From: Penium margaritaceum
Taxonomy: Eukaryota; Streptophyta; Zygnematophyceae; Desmidiales; Peniaceae
NCBI GenBank assembly: GCA_023375785.1
Contig: SZWC01000043.1
Coordinates: forward strand, 537,722-601,721
Direction: 5' to 3'
DNA: 64,000 nucleotides
Position numbers and translations under genes: made by a program
Notes under the pieces: generated by a model
Databases searched by the model: none
The model's input: only the letters and a program-made list of their open reading frames with translations
Told to the model about the DNA's origin: nothing
Part shown: in pieces, positions 22,187 to 33,892 of the stretch
How positions within the stretch are numbered: position 1 is the first letter of the stretch
How the letters are laid out: every line of letters begins with the position of its first letter

Positions 22187-22882
22187 TGTCAACCGGCCTG
22201 AGGCAAACGGACTAGAAAACAGGGCCGACACAATAGCACCTGCCATCCGCTCCTAGCATTTCAGCTAGGAGAAGATATCACCCTTAGGATCATGGTTCCA
22301 CATTGAGCAGTTCCTAGACAATCACTTGCTAGCAACTGTGTCCACTTAACACTTGGTCACTTTTGCGCGAGGTGCTAGTCAAAGACTAACTCCTGGGGCT
22401 TAGACCAACCAGTGTCTTCTTTATACTGTTCCTTAGTTGGACAACTCTATGAGGAGCATCTAAGGCCAGATTGTGTAATTAGAATGAGGAATGAGCCTGG
22501 TACATATAGTCCTAGGCCTGGCTTCTAAGGTGTGTGGGTAGTGGCACTTTTTGGGTGGTCACTCCACACCACCTCACCAGTCCACCAAATGGCGCATCCA
22601 CTGACCGCCAAGTGCCGCACTCTCCTCATGCATGGAGAAATGTCTAAGAAACTTCCCCTGTGCTAGAAAGGTAAAAAGCCTTCTGCGCACATCAAGACTC
22701 GATCGTAGGACCTGTTGTTCATAAGTCCAAGATGCTATTCGTTGCGCTACACTTCTGGTATCTCGCTTGGACTTGCACCACGAACAAGGTTTGGGGGACT
22801 TACTCCAAGGGAGCAGTGCATGCCCAACCTGTCCGTCAAGCCATAGCAGTGGCCATGGGGCATAGAAGAACAACAAAAATCA
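22187..22882 (-). repeat. A1b 5' LTR
   Basis: A 696-bp LTR reading TGTCAACCGGCC...AACAAAAATCA on the + strand, so TGATTTTT...TTGACA for the minus-strand element. The end shared with A2 (GGGGACTTACTCCAA...GCAGTGCATGCC) ties the subfamilies together. It contains the tRNA-like segment listed below. Confidence 0.88.
22690..22760 (-). other. tRNA-like segment inside A1b LTR
   Basis: On the minus strand TAGCGCAACGA (22739-22749) matches the A-box consensus TRGYNNARNNG at 10 of 11 places, and GATCGAGTC (22696-22704) matches the B-box consensus GWTCRANNC exactly. The two lie about 35 bases apart, as in a tRNA gene. I could not fold a full cloverleaf, the acceptor stem in particular failing, so this is a tRNA-derived relic or a Pol III promoter-like segment and not a working tRNA gene. 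Confidence 0.5.
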
Positions 22883-24449
22883 CCTAGTAATTAGGCTGAC
22901 CAGTCACAGACAACCTAGAGAGCTAGAGAATACTCTCATGGCTCACTCCTAGTGGTCAGATAACCCACAATCCCAGGAAGAATTGCCATGTGTCCATGGC
23001 TAGCAGACAAGGATCTCATCTCACCTAAAAAGTAAGGAGTGGAGCCTTTGTCACAGTGAGCATACTTTGAAAAGGCGATCCTAAGACCAAGGACCTTTTT
23101 GGATAGTGCGATTACATTTTGGTTATCAATGTACATAAGAACTAGAACTGCTGCACTCCCACTCATCTCCACCATGAGATGCTGAAGCCAGACTACTTTG
23201 TTAGCTCTAAAGCTGAGAGAGACGTACTCAGCTCCTGTACTTTAGGTAGCCACGCGCACTTGCCGCTTGTTGCACCAGCTGATGGTTCACCATTCATGAG
23301 GAATATATGTCCAGAGATGGACTTTCAGTCCTCAGGTTTTGAAGCCTAATCTGCGTCTATGTAGCCGATGATACTTCTCCACTGAAGCTCACGAGGTATT
23401 GTCACGTCTACAACGGCATGCTGATGGATTTGCTCTCTACCATGCAGAACCGCTTCAAGACTTCCTTGATATAGTGAATCTACTATAGCGAGAGTATGTT
23501 TTGCGGTCAGGCATGATCTGGATGCCGAAGAAGTATGATTCCTCTCCAAGATCAGACATCTGGAGGTGCTCCTTTATCAGATTCTTGAACTCCTACAATG
23601 TAGACATGCTATTGGAAAGGAGGGGCATGTCATCCACATAGATAATGATGATGAGGATCTCATTCCTCATGCTGCCAGTGATACACGCAGTAACTACACT
23701 CGCTGCACTCAGACTCCATGTACTCGAGTGCCGCATCCAACTTCTGGTTCCAAGCACGCGACGCTTGCTTGAGGCTGAACAACGACTTCTGCAACTTGCA
23801 AACAAGATACTCCTGGCCATCCATGATGAACCCCTCTGGCAGCTGCGTGTAGATCTCCTCCAATTCACCATTGAATAATACCATCTTGAAATCCATGTAG
23901 TGAACCTCAAAGTCCTCAGTTGCTGCATAGGAGAGGAGCATGTACACAAAGGCAAACTTTGTAACAAGGAGAAAAGTTTCTGTATATCAATGTCCTCCTG
24001 CTACCAGTAGCCCTTGGCGACCAGCCTTGCCTTGTATTTTTCCATGTTGTCATCAACTCCCCGCTTCTTCTTGAATACCCACTTGTACTTGATCACCATA
24101 CATCCAAGTGGATGCTGAGTCAGCTCCCATACTCGTACAGTTATCAAGCTGTGACTGTATCTCCTGCTGCATAGCTTACACCCAATCTACTACATCTACT
24201 ACAGCCATGGCCTCCTTGTTCGATGTTTGTTCATCTGAATCCGCTACAACTACGACCTCAATCTGTTCTGGTTTCTATAGCATCCAAAAATGGCAGCGCT
24301 CACCAGGCTTGTAGCATACCCTGACATAACTGCTACTGTTGGTAGTATTGTATCTCCTTCTTGATCTGCTTATGCTGACGAGTCTATTGTATTTGCAGCA
24401 TCAAAAATGGGAGAGTAGAGTGGTTCTCCCACTGTCACAGTAGAACAAG
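22883..24449 (-). mobile_element. B7 left half, copy 2
   Basis: Duplicate of 3416-4985. It has a B 3' LTR piece (22883 to about 23107) followed by decayed RNase H (DNQNVIALSKKV), reverse transcriptase (LFNGELEE, LPEGFIMDGQEYLVCKLQKS, YVDDMPLLSNS) and linker on the minus strand. B5b interrupts it in the linker; the rest continues at 31932. The B5 TSD there reads ACAAG on the left and GGAAG on the right, consistent with an original GGAAG. Interruptions are numerous. Confidence 0.8.
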
Positions 24450-25181
24450 TATTGGAACAAGAGGAGAGAGGGAGCCTTGGAGGAGCGAGCATGTGGGACT
24501 GAAAGGGCATCAGTGGTACTGAAGAATGGTTATTAAATCACTCAAAATGATGGAGTACATATAGAGCTACAGGTTGGGTAAATCAGCCCTCTCTCAAGCC
24601 ACACCACTTAGCCATGGAGGCTAAAGCTCACACACTAGAGTCCGTAATCTCACACAAGAGAAGAAATCAGCCTAGTTATGAGGCTGGCGACTCACCCACG
24701 ACCTAGAGAGCTAGAAAATGCCTTCATGGCACACTCCTAGTGGTCGCATACCCCACAATCCCATGGAGAATCGCCATGTGTCCATGGCTAGGACACAAGG
24801 ATCTCACCTCACCTAAAAAGTAAGGAGAGGTATCTTTTTCCTAGTCAGTACACTGTGACAAGACAATCCAAGTATCTAGGATATTTTTGGATATTTCTCC
24901 CATGAGATCTTGACCTTGGACCTCTTGCCCTTTTTCTTTTCTCAGGCAAAGGCATGGAGCCATCGCCCATGGTCACCCAGGTACTAACGGTCAATGACCC
25001 CAGAAACGTCAAACATTCATATCTCCCCATCCAACCATTGGATCGGCCTGAAACTTGGACGGTATATAATTTGCCACATAATCTTTCCACTGATAAAGGA
25101 CGATCAGAGTAGGAATCTGGTAGTTTCCTGGAACTTACTCTTGTGGACTTGAAACTGAGCCGCATGGCTCCTTTCCCAACA
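24450..25181 (-). repeat. B5b 3' LTR
   Basis: 732 bp, TATTGGAACAAG...TTTCCCAACA. It is followed by the reversed polypurine tract TCTCCCACTTTG. It is the uninterrupted counterpart of 4986-5274 plus 11640-12082. Confidence 0.88.
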
Positions 25182-28100
25182 ATCTCCCACTTTGTTGTAG
25201 TCAGAGTGGACTGAGTCTACATGCCTTCATGCAGAACTGCTACTTCTCAGGGGTCACTGGCTTGGTGCAGAAATCAAGGACCTACTTGCTGGTTGGTGTA
25301 AACTCCAGCTTGATAGCACCTCTTGCATTATGTACCTGATGAAGTGATATGCGATGTCAATATGCTTGGTGCGTGCATGGTGCTCAAGATTCTTGGCGAG
25401 TGCGATTGTGCTCTGGTTGTCGATGCGCAGAAGAACTTTAACTGCTACACTCCCACTCATCTCTTCCATGAGATACTAAAGTCAAACTGCTTCCTTGGCT
25501 CCAAAGCTGAGAGAGACATACTCAGCTTCCGTGCTTCAGGTGGCCACGACCACCTGCCGCTTGCTGCACTAGCTGATGGCCCCACCATACATGAGGAACA
25601 CATGTCCAGGTATGGACTTGCGTTCTCAGGGTTTGAAGTCAAATCTGCATCTGTATAGCCGATGATGTTGTTGTCGTTGCCGTTGTACGTGATGCCGATA
25701 TTGATGGTTCCAGCAAGGTAGCGGAAGATCCGCTTCACTGCCTTTTTGTACTAAGGTCCCGGATTTGCCATATTCTGGCTCACAGCGCTCTCATCCTATG
25801 CGATGTCTGGCCTAGTTACCACCATCAGGTACATGAGACTGCTGACCGCGCTCTGGTACATCTGCCGCTAAGCTGCATCCGCTTCTCCAGTGAAGCTCAC
25901 GAGATACTTCCACGTCTCTAGCGGCATGCCGATGGGTTTAGCCCTTGCCATGCTGAACTACTGCAAGACATCCTTGATGTAGCGGCTTTGGTACTGCGAA
26001 AGAGAGCATGATTTATTGTCACACGTGATCTGGATACCAAGGAAGTATGATACCTCCCTGTGATCAGACATCTGGAAGCGCTCTTGTATGGCCTCCTTGA
26101 ACTCCTGCAGTACATAGATACTGTTGGAAAGGAGGACCATGTCATCTATATAGACAATGATGATGAGCATCTCATGCTCATGCTGCCAGCGATACACGTT
26201 GTAGACACACCCGCTGTACTCAAATCCCATGTAGTGCAGCAACACATCCAAGTTCTGGTTCCAAGCATGCGATGTTTGCTCGAGGTTGTATAGCGACTTT
26301 TGCACCTTGCAAACCAGGTACTCTTGGCCATCCATGACGAACCCCTCCGGTTGCTCCATGTAGATGTCCTCCTCCAAGTCACCATTCAAGAATACCGTCT
26401 TGACATCCATGTGGTGAATCTCAAAGTCCTCAGCTATTGCATAGGAAAGGAGCGTGCGCACAGAGGCAAACTTTGTAACGGGAGTAAACGTTTCCGTGTA
26501 GTCGATGCCTTCCTACTGTGAGTAGCCCTTGGCGACCAGCCTCGCCTTGTATTTTTCCAGGTTGCCATCTGCTCCCCGCTTCTTCTTGAACACCCACTTG
26601 CACTTGATCACTTTGCGTCTTGGTGGACGCTCAGACAGTTCCCATGTACCGTTATCGAGCTACGACTGTATCTCCTGCCTCATACCTTATGCCCAATCTG
26701 CTGCATCGGGTGCAACCATGGCCTCCTTCTAGGACAATGTCTCATCTGAATCTGCTACAACTGTGACATTCATTTGTTCTGGTTTCTGGAGCATCTAGAA
26801 ATGACCGCGCATACCAGGCCCGTAGCACACTCTAAGAGGGTACTTACGACTTGGTACTAGAGCGTTAGCGCGCGGCTGGCGCGATGGTACTGGCAGAACT
26901 GCTGCTGCTAGTGGTGCGACATCTTCTTCCTCTACTTGTGCCGATGAGGCCGCTATATCCGCTACATCGGACATGGAAGAATAGACTGGTTCTCCCACTA
27001 TCATAGTGGCAGAAAGATGAGGAGAGACTGGGTCAGGAAGGATAAGCTCCCACTGCCTCTACAGCTGCTGGTTTAACTGCCTCTTCACAGACAATATTGG
27101 TGCCGATGCGTTACTCTTGTTGAAAACACCATCCCTGGAGATGATGGCGTAGCCTGTATCCCTCTCGTAGAGGTGATAGGCCTTGCTTGTCACGTCATAG
27201 CCAATCATCAACATCTGCATGCTCTTTGCATCCCACTTCTGCCACTTCTCCTCTGGCGCGTGCATGTGTCCTAGGCTGCCTAACGCACAAAGATGACCCA
27301 CGCTGGGCTTCTTGCCAAACTACGCTTCGTATGGTGTCATCTGCTCCAACGCCTTACTTGAATGTGGTTCTTGATATAGACCATAGTACTCACTACTTCG
27401 ATCCATAGATCGTATGTGAGCCAAGCCGCGTGTAGTATGGAGCGTGCCGACTCAATGATGGTACAGTTGGCGCATTCTGCTAGACCATTCTTCTACGGTG
27501 GATACGGTGCAAAATATTGTCTCTTGATACCAGCTGCGAGATAGTGCTGGAACTCCTTGCTCAGGTACTCTCCATTGTGGTCGCTGCGCAGCGCCTTGAT
27601 TTTTTTGCCAGTCTGGTTCTCCACCATTGCCTTGAACTCCTTGAACCTATCAAAATACTGATCCTTGGAGAAAAGGAAGTACACAGCAGTGTAGCGGCTG
27701 ATATCATGAATGAAGGTGAAAAAATATCTAGAGCTTCCAAAGCTCACGGTTTGAATCGGGCCACACAAGTCTGCGTGGACCAGCTCTAGCACCTCCTTCG
27801 CATGCTCCCTTGCTCCAGAGAACGCCTCGCAGTGCTGCTTCCCCTCCAAACAGCCGATGCACAACAGCTGCTCAAAGTTGGAGATGGTGGACAAGTCACG
27901 TACAATCTATTTTGTTTGAAATTACTGCAAGGTACGCATGCCGATGTGGCCATGGTGTGCATGCCAGATTCCGCCATCAGTGGCCTGTACCATTGCGGCA
28001 AGACTCTGCCCGCGCGGGATCTTGGTCGCTCCTAACAGGCGGTACTTGTCGCCTTCTTTCACCGATCAGGCCAACTCCTCTCCCAGACCAATAGGACGGG

Positions 28101-28380
28101 AAGGGATGGACAGCAGCTCCGTAAACTACTCCTTGTGATGTGTTAGGCTCTTGGTATACCCTGGGTCCTTGTGCCATGCAAGATCCGCCTTCTCCACCTG
28201 CGACATGTCAGATTTTGCCATGAAGAGACGGTCCGGCACCTCCTTCGCCACGTTCATGTTACCAAAGTGGCGAATACAAACCTGGTTTTGCTTTTCCTAC
28301 TGCTGCTGCTGCTGACGTTGCTATGACTACTGCTTTGGTTGCTTCGGAGACTGCAACTTTTGCTGCTTCTCGTGCCTCTT
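25182..28380 (-). pseudogene. B5b RNase H, reverse transcriptase, integrase, protease relics
   Basis: Minus-strand relics read DNQSTIALAKNLEHHAR (RNase H), YTDADLTSNP, MDVKTVFLNGDLEEDIYM, EGFVMDGQEYLVCKVQKS and a YIDD form of the catalytic box (reverse transcriptase). Then RKYPLRVCYGPG (linker end), QMLMIGYDVTSKAYHLYERDT, LRSDHNGEYLSKEFQHYL and CIGCLEGKQHCEAFSGA (integrase). Family B protease and zinc-knuckle remnants follow toward 28380. Order and spacing are as in B1. The region is heavily decayed and its parts are given only as a fossil. Confidence 0.83.
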
Positions 28381-29777
28381 TGTTGGGAAAGGAGCCATCC
28401 GGCTCAGTTTCAGGTCCATAAGAGCAATTTCCAAGAAACTACCTGATGCGTCTTCCGATTGATAATCTGACTTCACCATTGACCTGATCAGGTGGTAAAC
28501 TATCCATGGTCCGAGTTTTAGGCCGATCCAACGGTCGGATTGGGAGATGAGTTTTCGAAGTTTCCAGGGTCATGGACCGCCGATGTCTGGATAGCTAAGG
28601 GTGATGGCTCCATGCCTTACCCTGAGAAAAGAAAAAGGAAAGAAGTCTTGGGCAAGTCAACCCTCTCACAAGCTACACCACCTATCCATGGAGGCTAAGG
28701 CTCACACACTAGAGTCCACAATCTCATACAAGGGAGGAAATCAGCCTAACAATCAGGCTGAACAGTCACACACAACCTAGAGAGCTAGAGAATGCTCTCA
28801 TGGCACACTCCTAGTGGTCATATCACCCACAAACCCATGGAGAATCGCCATGTGTCCATGGCTAGCACACAAGGATCTCGCCTCACCTAAAAAGTAAGGA
28901 GAGGTACGTTTATCCTAGTCAGTACACTCTGACAAGGCAATCCTAAGACCAAGGACCTTTTTGGATACTTCTCCTATCAGGTCTTGACCCTGGACCTCTT
29001 GCCTTTTTCTGTTCTCGGGCTAAGGCATGGAGCCATCACCCATGACCACCTAGACATCGGCAGTCCATGACCCCTGAAACTTTGAAAATTCATATCTCCC
29101 AATCCGACCGTTCGATCGACCTGGAACTTGGATTGTGGATAATTTGCAACCTGATCTTTCCAATGGTGAAGACGGATTGACAATCAGAGCAGGCATCTAG
29201 AAGGTTCCTGGAACTTGCTCCTGTGGACCTGAAATTGAGCCGGATGGGTGGGTGGCCATGGGTGATGGCTTTATATCTCAGCTTGTGAAAAGAAAACGGC
29301 AAGAAGTCCAGGGTCAAGACCTTATGGGAGAAATATCCAAAAAGTTCCTTGGTCTTAGGATTGCCTTGTCAGAGTGTGCTGACTAAGATAAAGGTACCTC
29401 TCCTTACTTTTTAGGTGAGGTGAGGTCCTTGTGTGCTAGCCATGGACTCATGGCGATTCTCCATGGCTTTGTGGGTGATGTGACCACTAGGAGTGTGCCA
29501 TGAGAGCCTTCTCTAGCTCTCTAGGTCGTGTATAACTGGTCAGCCGGATTGCTAGGCTGATTTTCTCTCTTGTGTGAGATTATGGACTCTAGTGTGTGAG
29601 CCTTAGCCTCCATGACTAAGAGGTGTTGCTTGTGAGAGGACTGACTTGTCCAAGCCCTAGCTTTGTATGTCCTCCATCATTTTGAGTGATTCAATAACCA
29701 TTCTTCGGCACAAGTCATACCCTTTCAGTCCCACATACTCGCTGCTCCAAGACCCCCTCTCTCTTCCAGACCCAATA
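28381..29777. mobile_element. Composite LTR insertion with inverted centre
   Basis: It starts TGTTGGGAAAGG, ends CCAGACCCAATA and is flanked by a perfect 5-bp TSD CTCTT (28376-28380 and 29778-29782), so it entered as one integration event or grew from one. Inside, the first ~265 bases are plus-oriented B LTR, the middle (about 28646-29246) is a minus-oriented B LTR, and the last ~530 bases are plus again. The two plus pieces overlap in LTR coordinates by some tens of bases. It has no coding content. A solo LTR later hit by, or recombined with, an inverted LTR would give this form. Confidence 0.78.
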
Positions 29778-29782
29778 CTCTT

Positions 29783-30590
29783 GACCTTGCAATACTCTTT
29801 TTTGTAATGTCCCTCTTTCTGGCAGTAATGGCATTTTCCTTTCTGTCCAGACTGCTGCTGCTGCTGGTTGCGTGAGCTTGTAGCTACAAAAGGTGCTTCA
29901 CTGTTGCCGCCGCCATTGCGATTTGCTGCATTGAGATGTAATTCCTCCTACACCAATTATGTGCACATGAAGTCAAGATCGAGAGTGGACTGGCACTCCA
30001 GCATCTCATGCACCATGTCGTAGCTGGTTGGGAGTCCCTTGAGCAAGAGGAGAATGAAGCGTGTCTCTTCCACAGGGTTGTCGACTTCTCTCAGTTGTTT
30101 CGCCAACTCCTTTGTTCTATCCAAGTACGCCTCCATCCCTCACCACGCTACCTTTTCAGTGCCATTATCTTCTCCTCCTGAAGTATGAGGAATGAAGGAT
30201 CCTTGCACTCATACTTCTTGCACAACGTGTCCCACCCCTCTTTTACAGTAGCCTTGTCACTCACGTACTGAAGATGCGTGTTGGAGATGATATTAACATT
30301 CAGCCTGTAGGCCTACTTGTCCTTCTTCCACTCCTCATATGCCGCCATTGCTGTTATAAATGAACTTCCATCTGCTATACCTTTTTGTGGCATCTTTCCC
30401 GCGACCACCTGCACTGCGGTGATTCCTTTTGCTTGTGGAGGCAGAGCACGCTCGACGCCGCTCACCACGTCATAGAAGCGCCTCTCCTCCAAAACGAGGC
30501 AGGTATGAATCTTCCAAAACTTGAAGTTGGCGTGTTCTTCCTGCCTCTCCAAGGGCTGGGTTGCTGTGATCATGCCTCTTGCTGCCATTT
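29783..30590 (-). pseudogene. B5b gag relic
   Basis: Minus strand, continuing B5b after the composite insertion. Readable parts include the zinc-knuckle end near the left edge and the N-terminal MAARGMITATQPLERQEEHAN with FWKIHTCLVLEERRF. It starts at the same gag ATG context as in B1. It is decayed. Confidence 0.8.
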
Positions 30591-31224
30591 TGAGCTTTGG
30601 TGATGCTCAGCGCTGCCCTTGGGTGGCGGCGCTACTCCTGCTCTGCTGCTTCTTCTGCCGGAAATCTGTCTAACAGAAAATGGACTATAGATGCTAGCAG
30701 ACTGAGAATTTGAAAAAACCGAGTCTACCACTGTAACATTTACCTGAAAAACTTTCAGATCAATCCAAAAAACAAGGTCATTAACAGGGGATTTTCAAAG
30801 ATATGCCCTCTTGAAAACAGGGTATACTTTTGCTCCTACTCCAATTCAGACCAGCCAGCTTGTGAACAGCATTTCTCCCAAAAAAATCATTGGAATGCAA
30901 ATATTTTTGTACCAATAGAAAGCTTAGGAAAAAAATACAATTTGCATGTGCTACGTTTTACATTTGACAAAGAGTTATGGTCATCAGAAGGCGACAGTCT
31001 TACTCATAGAGAACAGTGTAGCCCCGGCCGACCTTGTTTTGAGCATAACTCTCAATCTGACTATTGGATCGTCACGATCTTGGTCTCTTTGGAAAGCTTG
31101 TCTTGTGAACTGGAAGATCGTGTGGTCTTTTGTTAAATTTGTTCAAGGCTTGACTCTTATCCGTCACTTTCAAAGTGACAGCCTGTTCTGGCTTAAACTA
31201 GAAAAACTTGGCTCTGATACTAAA
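30591..31224 (-). other. B5b leader and primer site
   Basis: About 630 bases of B leader without a supported gene. The reversed primer site GCTCTGATACTA (31211-31222) differs from the consensus at one base. The PBS-side stem-loop is present near 31161-31181 (CCGTCACTTT paired with AAAGTGAC). Confidence 0.78.
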
Positions 31225-31931
31225 TGTTGGAACTGGAGGAGAGAGGGAGCCTTGGAGCAGTGAGCATGTGGGACTGAATGGGCATTAGTTGTACTGAAGA
31301 ATGGTTGTTGAATCACTCAATATTTTGGAGTACATATAGAGCTAGAACTTCGGCAAGTCAGCCCTCTCACAAGCCACACCACTTAGCCATGGAGGCTAAG
31401 GCTCATACACTAGCCTAGTAATCAGGTTGACCACTCACACATGACCTAGAGAGTTAGAAAATAGTCTCATGGTACACTCTTAGTGGTCACATAACCCACA
31501 ATCCCATGTAGAGTCGCCATGTATCCATGGCTAGTACACAAGGATCTCACATCACCTAAAAAGTAAGGAGAGGTACCTTTTTCCTTGTAAGTACACTCTG
31601 ACAAGGAAATCAAAGAATCTAGGACCTTTTTGGATATTTCTTCCATCAGGTCTTGATCTTGGACCTCTTGACCTTTTTCTTTTCTCAGGCGAAGGTATGG
31701 AGCCATCACCCATGGCCACCCAGGTATTGCTGGTCGATGACCCCAGAAGCTTTGAAAATTCACATCTCCCAATCCGACTGTTGGATCGGCCTGAAACTTG
31801 GACCATAAACAACGTGCCACCTGATTTTTCCAATGGTGATCTCACATTGATAATCGGAGCAAGGATCTGGTAGTTTCTAGGAACTTGCCCCTGTGGACCT
31901 GAAACTGAGCTGGATTGCTCCTTTCCCAACA
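31225..31931 (-). repeat. B5b 5' LTR
   Basis: 707 bp, TGTTGGAACTGG...TTTCCCAACA, followed by GGAAG and then B7 linker sequence. Confidence 0.87.
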
Positions 31932-32519
31932 GGAAGGGTCAGGAGGGACAGGATCAGGGAGATGATGTTGATGCCAATGATATTACTTTTGTTAAAAATA
32001 ACATCCCTGGAAATGATCACGTAGCCTGTATCCTTCTCATAGAGGCGATAGGTCTTGCTTTCCACATCATAGTGTATCATCATTATCTACGCACTCTTTA
32101 CGTCCCATTCCTGCCGATACTCCTTTTGTATGTGCATGTATGTCAAGCTGCCAAACGCGCGAAGATGAGCCACACTCGGCTTCTTGCCACAATATGCCTC
32201 ATATGTTGTCATCTACCCCAATGCCTTAGAATACAAATGAAGATTGTAATGCTCAAGGCTTTGGCCCACAAATCGTAGGTCAGCCGAGCCGTGTATAGCA
32301 TGGAGCGTGCCGACTTAATGATAGTGCGGTTATTACGTTTTGGTATGTCATTCTACTGCGACGAGTATGATGCAGTGCGTTGTGCCTTGATACTAGCTCC
32401 TACGAGGTAGTCTTCGAACTCCTTGTTCAGGTACTCTCCACCGAGATCTCTGCGCAATACCTTGATCTTGCCAGTCTGGTTCTCCACTATTGCCTTGAAC
32501 TCCTTGAACCTGTCAAAAC
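31932..32519 (-). mobile_element. B7 right half: linker and integrase relic
   Basis: Minus-strand family B linker end and integrase. Relics include MMIHYDVESKTYRLYEKDTGYVI and ENQTGK followed by RRDLGGEYLNKEFEDYL. It continues the B7 element interrupted by B5b and is stopped by the B8 LTR at 32520. Heavily decayed. Confidence 0.75.
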
Positions 32520-33250
32520 TATTGGATCTGGAGGAGAGGGGAGCCAGGGAGTAGCGAGTATGTTTGACTGAAAGGGCATCAATTATTTGGAAGAATGGTT
32601 GTTGACTCACTCAAAATTATGGAGTACATATAAAGTTACAGCTTGGGTAAGTCAGCCCTCTCACAAGCCACACCACTTAGCCATGGAGACTAAGGCTCAT
32701 ACACTAGAGTCCACAATCTCACACAAGAGAGGAAAGTAGCCTAGCAATCAGGCTTACCAGTCACACACAACCTAGAGAGCTAGAGAATGCTCTCATGGTA
32801 CACTCCCAATGGTCACATAAGCCAGAATCCCATGGAGAATCACCATGTGTCCATGGCTAACACAAAAGGACCTCACCTCACCAAAAAAGTAAAGAGAGGT
32901 ATCTTTATTTTAGTCAGCACACTCTCACAAGGCAATCCTTAGATCAAGGACCTTTCTAGATATTATCTCTATGAGGTCTTGACCCAAGACCTCTTTTTCT
33001 TTTCTCAGGTTAAGACATGGACTCGTCACCCATGGTCACCCACATATCGGCGGTCCATGACTCGGAATCTTCGAAAATTGGTATCTCTAAGTCCAACCGT
33101 TAGATCGGCCTAAATCTTGGACCGTAGACAAGTTGGCACCAGAGCTTTCTTTTGGTGAAGTGGGATCAGCGATCAGAACAGGCATCTGGTATCTTCCTGG
33201 AACTTGCTCCTGTGGATCTGAAATTGAGGCGGATGACTCCTTTCCCAACA
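32520..33250 (-). repeat. B8 3' LTR
   Basis: 731 bp, TATTGGATCTGG...TTTCCCAACA, followed by the reversed B polypurine tract (TCTCCCACTTTA). Confidence 0.82.
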
Positions 33251-33376
33251 ATCTCCCACTTTACCATATTCAGAGTGGAGTGAGTCCACATGCGTTCATG
33301 GAGATTTATTACTTCTCATGGGTCACTGGCTTGGTGTAGAAATCAGTGACCTGTTTGCTGGTTGGAGTGAGCTCCA

Positions 33377-33892
33377 TGTAGGGAAATGAGACATCCGGCT
33401 CAGTTTCAGGTCTACAGGAGCTCCTGCTACCAGATGCCTGCTCCAATTGTCGATCGGACTTTACGATTGGAAAGATCAGGTGGCAAATTTCAAGTCCAAG
33501 TTTCAGGCCGATCCAATGCTCGGATTGAGAGATATGAATTTTTGAAGTTTTTGGGGTCATGGACCGCCGGTGTGTAGGTGACCGTGTGTGATGGCTCCAT
33601 TCCTTAGCCTGAGAAAGGAAAAAGCCAAGAGGTCTTGGATTAAGACCTGATGGGAGAAATGTACAAAGGTCATAGATTCTTGCATTGCCTTGTCAGAGTG
33701 TACTGACTAGGAAAAAGGTACACCTCCTTACTTTCAGCTGAGGTGACATCCTTGTGTGCTAGCCATGGACACATGGCGATTCTCCATGGGATTGTGGATT
33801 ATGTGATCACTAGGAGTATGCCATGAGAGCATTTTTAACTCTGTAGGTCGTGTGTGAGTGGTCAACCTGATTGCTAGGCTGATCTCCTCTCT
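33377..33892 (+). repeat. Plus-oriented B LTR piece inside B8
   Basis: It starts TGTAGGGAAATGAGACATCC, a diverged LTR start, and stops at GATCTCCTCTCT, about two thirds through the LTR. It sits where B8 lacks its reverse transcriptase region. Confidence 0.75.

Larger units (their letters stand above)
17666..22882 (-). mobile_element. A1b, family A copia element (3' end missing)
   Basis: A minus-strand copia element with 5' LTR at the right (22187-22882), leader, gag, protease, integrase, reverse transcriptase and part of RNase H. Its 3' LTR is not present; B6 sequence adjoins on the left. It is the duplicate partner of A1a. On the right it sits inside a B7 LTR, whose sequence resumes CCTAG at 22883; CCTAG is the likely TSD, but its left copy cannot be seen. 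Only a few interruptions are evident in the coding parts, so it is moderately young but broken. Confidence 0.9.
18204..27706. repeat. Segmental duplication, copy 2
   Basis: This is the partner of 1-14603, in direct orientation, with about 3.6 kb of other sequence between the two. It carries the same order of parts: A1 polyprotein (-), A1 LTR, B7 fragment (-), B5 3' LTR and B5 internal region (-). It lacks the B1 insertion and keeps the fuller A1 leader and LTR, so it better shows the state before B1 arrived. Beyond about 27706 it continues as B5 element sequence, whereas copy 1 switches to an unrelated LTR piece. Confidence 0.85.
24450..31931 (-). mobile_element. B5b, old family B element nested in B7
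   Basis: A minus-strand copia element with both LTRs (24450-25181 and 31225-31931), inserted in the linker of B7. Internal parts from left to right are RNase H, reverse transcriptase, linker, integrase, protease, gag and leader. A composite LTR insertion at 28381-29777 splits gag. The LTRs differ at roughly 11-12% in the first 150 bases by eye, so it is older than B1, B3 and A2. It is broken at many points (more than ten). Its left third is the part duplicated as B5a. Confidence 0.88.

Noticed and set aside
21883-22246. ORFs of about 100 codons in the A1b leader
   Set aside because: They follow the GATGGAGCT and CAAGGGCAGAGC repeats and are not conserved as proteins in the A2 leader.
22690-22760. 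A functional tRNA gene
   Set aside because: A and B boxes are present but acceptor and T stems do not pair well, and it lies inside an LTR. Kept only as a tRNA-like segment.
28381-29777. A DNA transposon with long terminal inverted repeats
   Set aside because: Both arms are recognisable family B LTR sequence and the TSD is 5 bp as for the other copia insertions; no transposase.
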